DNA of 5,987 bases. It comes from Pseudomonadota bacterium. Its GTDB lineage: Bacteria; Pseudomonadota; Alphaproteobacteria; Rhizobiales; Xanthobacteraceae. Below are positions 4,316 to 5,987 of the stretch, piece after piece (positions within the stretch are counted from its first letter, which is position 1; each line of letters starts with the position of its first letter). The notes under the pieces are model-generated. The model did not search any database. It worked only from the letters and a program-made list of their open reading frames with translations, and was not told the origin of the DNA. A program made the position numbers and the translations under genes. The stretch spans positions 1 through 5,987 of the forward strand of contig JAEYTQ010000586.1 of the NCBI GenBank assembly GCA_023433965.1, written 5' to 3'.

Positions 4316-5987
4316 TCAGTCCTTCTGGCCGAGCCTTACGACCATGTCGCCGGGCCCGAGCACTTCGGAGGCATCAGGACGCAGGCGCCACAGGCTTTCA
4401 CCGTTCACAAGCGCCGGCATGGGGAACGCGTGGCCGGCAAAGTTGACGACGATCTGGAGCACCTCGCCACTCTCGGTCTGCCAGCGCACGTCGATGCCGC
4501 CCTTCCGCGGATCCGCGCCGAGCAATTGCCGCTGCGCTGACACGAAGCCACGTTTGATCAGCGGCACGATCTTCTCGCGCCGGATCGTCAACAGCTGTGT
4601 CGTCAGCGCTCGAAACCTCGCGCCGGCAGGAGATTGGTCGATGCTCGTCCAGTCCAGCCTGGATGCCAGAAAGGTCCTCTCGTCGCAGGGGTCCGGGATC
4701 CTGGCGCGAGTTTCGGGAGTCGCGAAGGCCTTGAAGTGCGAAAACTCCTTGCGCCGGCCTTCCCGCGTCAACTCGGCAGCTTCGCCCGTCCAGTCCGCGA
4801 AGAACAGGAAGGGCGTGTCGGCTGCCGCTTCCTCACCCATGAACAGCATCGGGACATGCGGGCTCAGCAGCACCAGGGCGAGTGCCAGCTCCAGCTTTTC
4901 AGGACCAACCAAACGGGACAGCCGCTCCCCGAAGGCGCGGTTGCCGACCTGATCGTGGTTCTGGGCGAAGAAGATGGTCGCTTCCGGCGGTAGATGACCG
5001 CTCGGCTCGCCGCGCGGCTCCTGGTGCAGCGGAAACACCTCGCCCTGATAGGCAAAGCCTTCGGTCAGGGATCGCGCCAGATGTTGGAGCGGCTTATCCG
5101 CGAACGCCCGGTAATAGCCCTCGTCCTCGCCCGTGAGCAGGACGTGGAGCGCGTTGTGGAAATCGTCGCCCCATTGTGCGTCGTAGTACCTCGCTCGTCC
5201 CTGTGAACGTTCAAGCAGGTGCGCCTGATTGGCCTCGTTCTCCAGCATCAGATGGACGCGCCGGCCGCCGAGCTGGCTGCGCAAGGTCTCGGCCAGCTCG
5301 ACCAGGAAATGGCGCTCCGAATCGTCCTTGAGCGCGTGGACCGCATCGAACCGCAGCCCGTCGAAGCCATAGTCGCGCAGCCACATCAGGGCATTCTCGA
5401 TCAGGAATTCGCGCACGAACGCGCCGTCGGGCCCTTCGAGGTTGACGGCAGGCCCCCAGCCGGTGCTGTGGCGCTGCGTGAAGAAGTTCTCGGCATAGAG
5501 ATGCAGATAGTTCAGCTGCGGGCCGAAATGATTATAGACGACGTCGAGATAGACCATGATGTCGAGGGCATGCGCGGCCCGCAGCAGCCGCTTCAGATCC
5601 TCCGGCCGGCCGTAGCGGGCGTTCGGCGCGTTCAGGAGCACGCCGTCATAGCCCCAATTGTGCCGGCCGGGGACGTCGTTGAGCGGCATCAGCTCGATGG
5701 CGGTGATGCCGAGATCGCGAAGATAAGGCAGCTTCTGCTCGACGCCGGCATAGGTCCCCTCCTCGCTGAACGTGCCGACATGCAGCTCGTAGATGACGGC
5801 TTCCGCCCAGGGACGGCCCGGATAGAGAACCGGGTCCCTCAGTGCCGACGTATCGATCACCTCGCTCGGTCCGCCGACGTCGTCCGGCTGGAAGCACGAG
5901 GCGGGATCGGGGACGACGAGATCCTCGTTGATCCTGAACTGATAGCGCGTGCCGGCGCGCGCCGTCGGGCTCAGCAGCTGACACCAG
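4316..5987 (-). CDS. treZ: Malto-oligosyltrehalose trehalohydrolase, 5' end cut by window edge
   Basis: TreZ hydrolyses the alpha-1,4 bond next to the terminal trehalose unit made on maltodextrins by TreY, releasing free trehalose in the cytoplasm. About 556 residues are visible of a family usually near 580-600, so roughly 30-45 N-terminal residues lie past the right edge. The visible start is the end of the N-terminal CBM48-like domain (GTRYQFRIN, VVPDPAS, QPDDVGGPSEV). The GH13 barrel follows with ELHVGTF, NWGYDGV, DVVYNHFGP, nucleophile Asp in GLRFDAVHAL (bases 5345-5347), acid/base Glu in LMLENEAN (5240-5242) and Asp in AQNHDQVGNR (4952-4954). MGEE and FFADWTGE, then a C-terminal beta domain, complete it. 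A GTG at 5860 is not the start, because homology continues upstream in frame. The gene ends convergently with the MarR gene, 87 bases apart. treY is not downstream, so if clustered it lies to the right. Confidence 0.95.
   Translation of the reverse strand, partial: WCQLLSPTARAGTRYQFRINEDLVVPDPASCFQPDDVGGPSEVIDTSALRDPVLYPGRPWAEAVIYELHVGTFSEEGTYAGVEQKLPYLRDLGITAIELMPLNDVPGRHNWGYDGVLLNAPNARYGRPEDLKRLLRAAHALDIMVYLDVVYNHFGPQLNYLHLYAENFFTQRHSTGWGPAVNLEGPDGAFVREFLIENALMWLRDYGFDGLRFDAVHALKDDSERHFLVELAETLRSQLGGRRVHLMLENEANQAHLLERSQGRARYYDAQWGDDFHNALHVLLTGEDEGYYRAFADKPLQHLARSLTEGFAYQGEVFPLHQEPRGEPSGHLPPEATIFFAQNHDQVGNRAFGERLSRLVGPEKLELALALVLLSPHVPMLFMGEEAAADTPFLFFADWTGEAAELTREGRRKEFSHFKAFATPETRARIPDPCDERTFLASRLDWTSIDQSPAGARFRALTTQLLTIRREKIVPLIKRGFVSAQRQLLGADPRKGGIDVRWQTESGEVLQIVVNFAGHAFPMPALVNGESLWRLRPDASEVLGPGDMVVRLGQKD

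Noticed and set aside
3727..4446. Plus-strand open frame of 239 codons overlapping the MarR gene
   Set aside because: It is a different frame from the well-supported regulator, Arg- and Ala-rich without domain features, and runs into treZ on the opposite strand.
4245..4952. Plus-strand open frame of 235 codons
   Set aside because: It is antisense to treZ, where the GH13 catalytic residues are unmistakable on the minus strand.
5646..5984. Minus-strand open frame of 112 codons near the right edge
   Set aside because: It overlaps treZ in another frame on the same strand. The treZ frame stays open to the edge and continues family homology.

Overview
The window is GC-rich DNA with dense coding on both strands. 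Codon use and protein style resemble an alphaproteobacterium of the Bradyrhizobium/Rhodopseudomonas type. That placement is an inference from general resemblance; there is no rRNA or other marker gene here to settle it. I see no tRNA, rRNA, CRISPR array, insertion sequence or phage gene.

Left part (1-3550, minus strand): a two-gene operon. A 425-residue binuclear-metal amidohydrolase of the dihydroorotase-like type (2273-3550) is followed after only 9 bases by the large, molybdopterin-binding subunit of a xanthine dehydrogenase-family hydroxylase. The latter runs off the left edge with about 754 residues visible and its catalytic glutamate in place. Its active-site loop lacks the cysteine of true carbon monoxide dehydrogenase, so it is probably an organic-substrate hydroxylase and not a CO oxidiser.

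Middle (3551-3718): a compact divergent control region. It holds two copies of an 18-bp inverted repeat (arms TACGAAG/CTTCGTA or CTTCGCA) 27 bp apart. Two back-to-back promoters have -35 boxes that share the short dyad TTTTGACAAAA. The repeats lie exactly where a repressor would block the minus-strand promoter, and a MarR-family regulator is transcribed the other way (3719-4228, plus). The simplest reading is that this MarR protein binds the two palindromes and represses the amidohydrolase/hydroxylase operon until a small-molecule substrate or intermediate releases it.

Right part (4229-5987): a small hairpin followed by four Ts probably ends the regulator transcript. It faces the 3' end of a minus-strand gene for malto-oligosyltrehalose trehalohydrolase (treZ, 4316 to beyond the right edge). 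That gene belongs to glycogen/maltodextrin-to-trehalose metabolism, is convergent with the regulator and looks unrelated to the left-hand operon.

The most interesting unit is the MarR-controlled pair of a hydrolase and a molybdenum hydroxylase. It looks like a catabolic module for an N-heterocyclic, amide- or ester-containing compound whose identity cannot be read from the sequence.
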